NCBI GenBank assembly: GCA_914767715.1
Contig: OU612074.1
Span: 7,581,501 to 7,645,500 of the forward strand
Source of the DNA: Membranipora membranacea
Taxonomy: Eukaryota; Bryozoa; Gymnolaemata; Cheilostomatida; Membraniporidae
Reading direction: 5' to 3'
Length of the DNA stretch: 64,000 nt
Shown here: piece by piece, positions 61,588 through 64,000 of the stretch
Layout: every line of letters starts with the position of its first letter
Position numbering within the stretch: position 1 is the stretch's first letter
Position numbers and translations under genes: made by a program
The notes under the pieces: generated by a model
Seen by the model: only the letters and a program-made list of their open reading frames with translations
Told to the model about the DNA's origin: nothing
Databases searched by the model: none

Positions 61588-62030
61588 CCTATCCTCTCCC
61601 TGGAAACAAGTCTGTTCAAAAACACTGCCGCCATTTAACACCAAATGATGATTATGGAAACAAAGAGCGGAACCTGTGAAGCTAATTAGCCTGTCAAGGA
61701 AGTCCTTGCCCTCTTATTTATCTCCAGCCAGAGGTCTACAAAATACATCATGATGCTGGTATGACACACCCGGTTAGAATAAATTATTACAGCCATGGGC
61801 AATGAATACTCAAGCGATTTATTTTCCGCAATCCTGTTGCATGTTGATGAAATGGCCACAAGATGACATAAAAGCACTGTAACTATGGACTGCACATTTT
61901 TCCTAGTTTTATATTCCGCGAGAGGGATGGGTATTGTCTTAGATGCACAGTGCATCAATTTAAAAGGCTGTCAGGGGCTTACCAATTCCGGTGTCCCTGT
62001 GTACGGCAGAGATACACATAATGTTCACAG

Positions 62031-62242
62031 GGAGTGGTGTGGAACTAGACCTACAACACTTCCATGCAGATAGGCTCTCACTACAGAAAATGTATTCATC
62101 AAACAAAGGAGTTAAAGACTCCTTGATCAAACCACTGAACCATTCACAGGCAGCTACCAACTCATCATTATTTACCACCGTGTATATACCTCGCAAGTCT
62201 AAGCACAACTTGATAACCAAACGGCAGCTGGATAAAATCAAG
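62031..62242 (+). CDS. Possible single exon of unknown gene
   Basis: A 212-nt open segment between an acceptor (ATGTTCACAG) and a strong donor (AAG|GTGAGC). It reads VELDLQHFHADRLSLQKMYS through TVYIPRKSKHNLITKRQLDK. It is hydrophilic and basic at the end, with no motif I recognise. The minus strand is also open over most of it. No partner exons were identified. Confidence 0.3.
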
Positions 62243-62691
62243 GTGAGCCTGAAGTGGCATTGCAGACATAATTCATGGTATTGTGTGCCCCAGTACAGTT
62301 GTTTTAACATTAGCAAGGTGACATCTATATAGACACAATACAATCACTTTCAACTCGGTTTGGTTTTCAAAGTTATTTTGTATTCTTATTTGGAAGTTGC
62401 CACAGGTTAAACATCAGTTTTTGATAGACCCAGAAAAATGGTAAAACAAGAGATTGTATGATACAGTCATCGGGAATGTCAAAAACTAAAATTAAAGTGT
62501 GGGCCTCTAATAAATTTCAGTTAAAAGTTGCACAAGTGTTTCACAGTCACGCGTTGACAAGACTAGGGTGTTTATATTACAGTTTGAGAGTAAGACAAGC
62601 TATGTAAGAAAGGCATTTTGATGTCGATAGTAATTATAAGCTCATAAAAAGGTGGGTTCATGATTACTCCAACAACAAAACTTGGACATTC

Positions 62692-62697
62692 TTTATT
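62692..62697 (-). terminator. Poly(A) signal of the beta-tubulin gene
   Basis: AATAAA on the minus strand, about 87 nt past the tubulin stop codon. Confidence 0.6.
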
Positions 62698-62783
62698 ACG
62701 TAGTCAGCGTTATAATTCTTTGGTGATTGTTGATGTTTTGCAGTCTGAGTGGGCGTGGTTGTGATCGTTGGTGGTGACTTGAT

Positions 62784-64000
<1,217 letters not shown>

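Overview
This is eukaryotic (animal) nuclear DNA. It is AT-rich, with short exons split by GT-AG introns of about 0.2-1.7 kb, AATAAA signals after stop codons, tRNA-headed SINEs, a CR1/L2-like non-LTR retrotransposon, many short inverted-repeat elements and a metazoan beta-tubulin exon. Gene structure and repeat content suggest a marine invertebrate, perhaps a non-vertebrate deuterostome; the sequence alone does not fix the species.

Layout. (1) 1-2.1 kb: the last four exons (+) of a gene I do not recognise. (2) 3.9-12.1 kb: a nearly complete SLC16/monocarboxylate-transporter-like gene (-), with an in-frame TAG in exon 1 and a 5-nt deletion in exon 5. (3) 15.7-21.4 kb: a second, 3'-truncated copy (+), head-to-head with the first. 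The two lie in a large, diverged inverted duplication (about 8.05-12.7 kb against 15.2-21.4 kb). The right arm ends exactly where a 1.3 kb foldback element begins (21398-22714). (4) 24.6-31.0 kb: a 13-exon glutamate-cysteine ligase catalytic subunit (GCLC)-like gene (-) with a 1-nt frameshift in exon 8. (5) 36.8-38.6 kb: a broken third GCLC piece (+; intron 1 and a split exon 2). (6) 40.1-44.1 kb: a decayed CR1/L2-like LINE (+) with two 85-bp palindromic MITEs inside it. (7) 44.3-53.7 kb: a phase-consistent, apparently intact 13-exon GCLC-like gene (+, 627 aa). (8) 54-62 kb: repeat-rich DNA with an inverted pair of about 0.41 kb arms (56.6/60.2 kb), an old RT relic and a seven-unit 51-bp minisatellite. 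(9) 62.8-63.6 kb: the last coding exon of a beta-tubulin gene (-).

Theme. Inverted duplication occurs at every scale: a 34-bp perfect palindrome, 85-235 bp hairpin MITEs, 0.4-kb arms, and two gene-sized head-to-head duplications. The GCLC paralogs show patchy similarity: exons 9 and 11 are close at the nucleotide level, exon 10 is unrelated in length and sequence. That looks like gene conversion between inverted copies. GCLC would make gamma-glutamylcysteine for glutathione, and the SLC16-like protein would move small carboxylates or similar solutes. I see no operon-like link between them.

Exons were joined by hand from splice sites, reading phase and family similarity; no alignment program was run.
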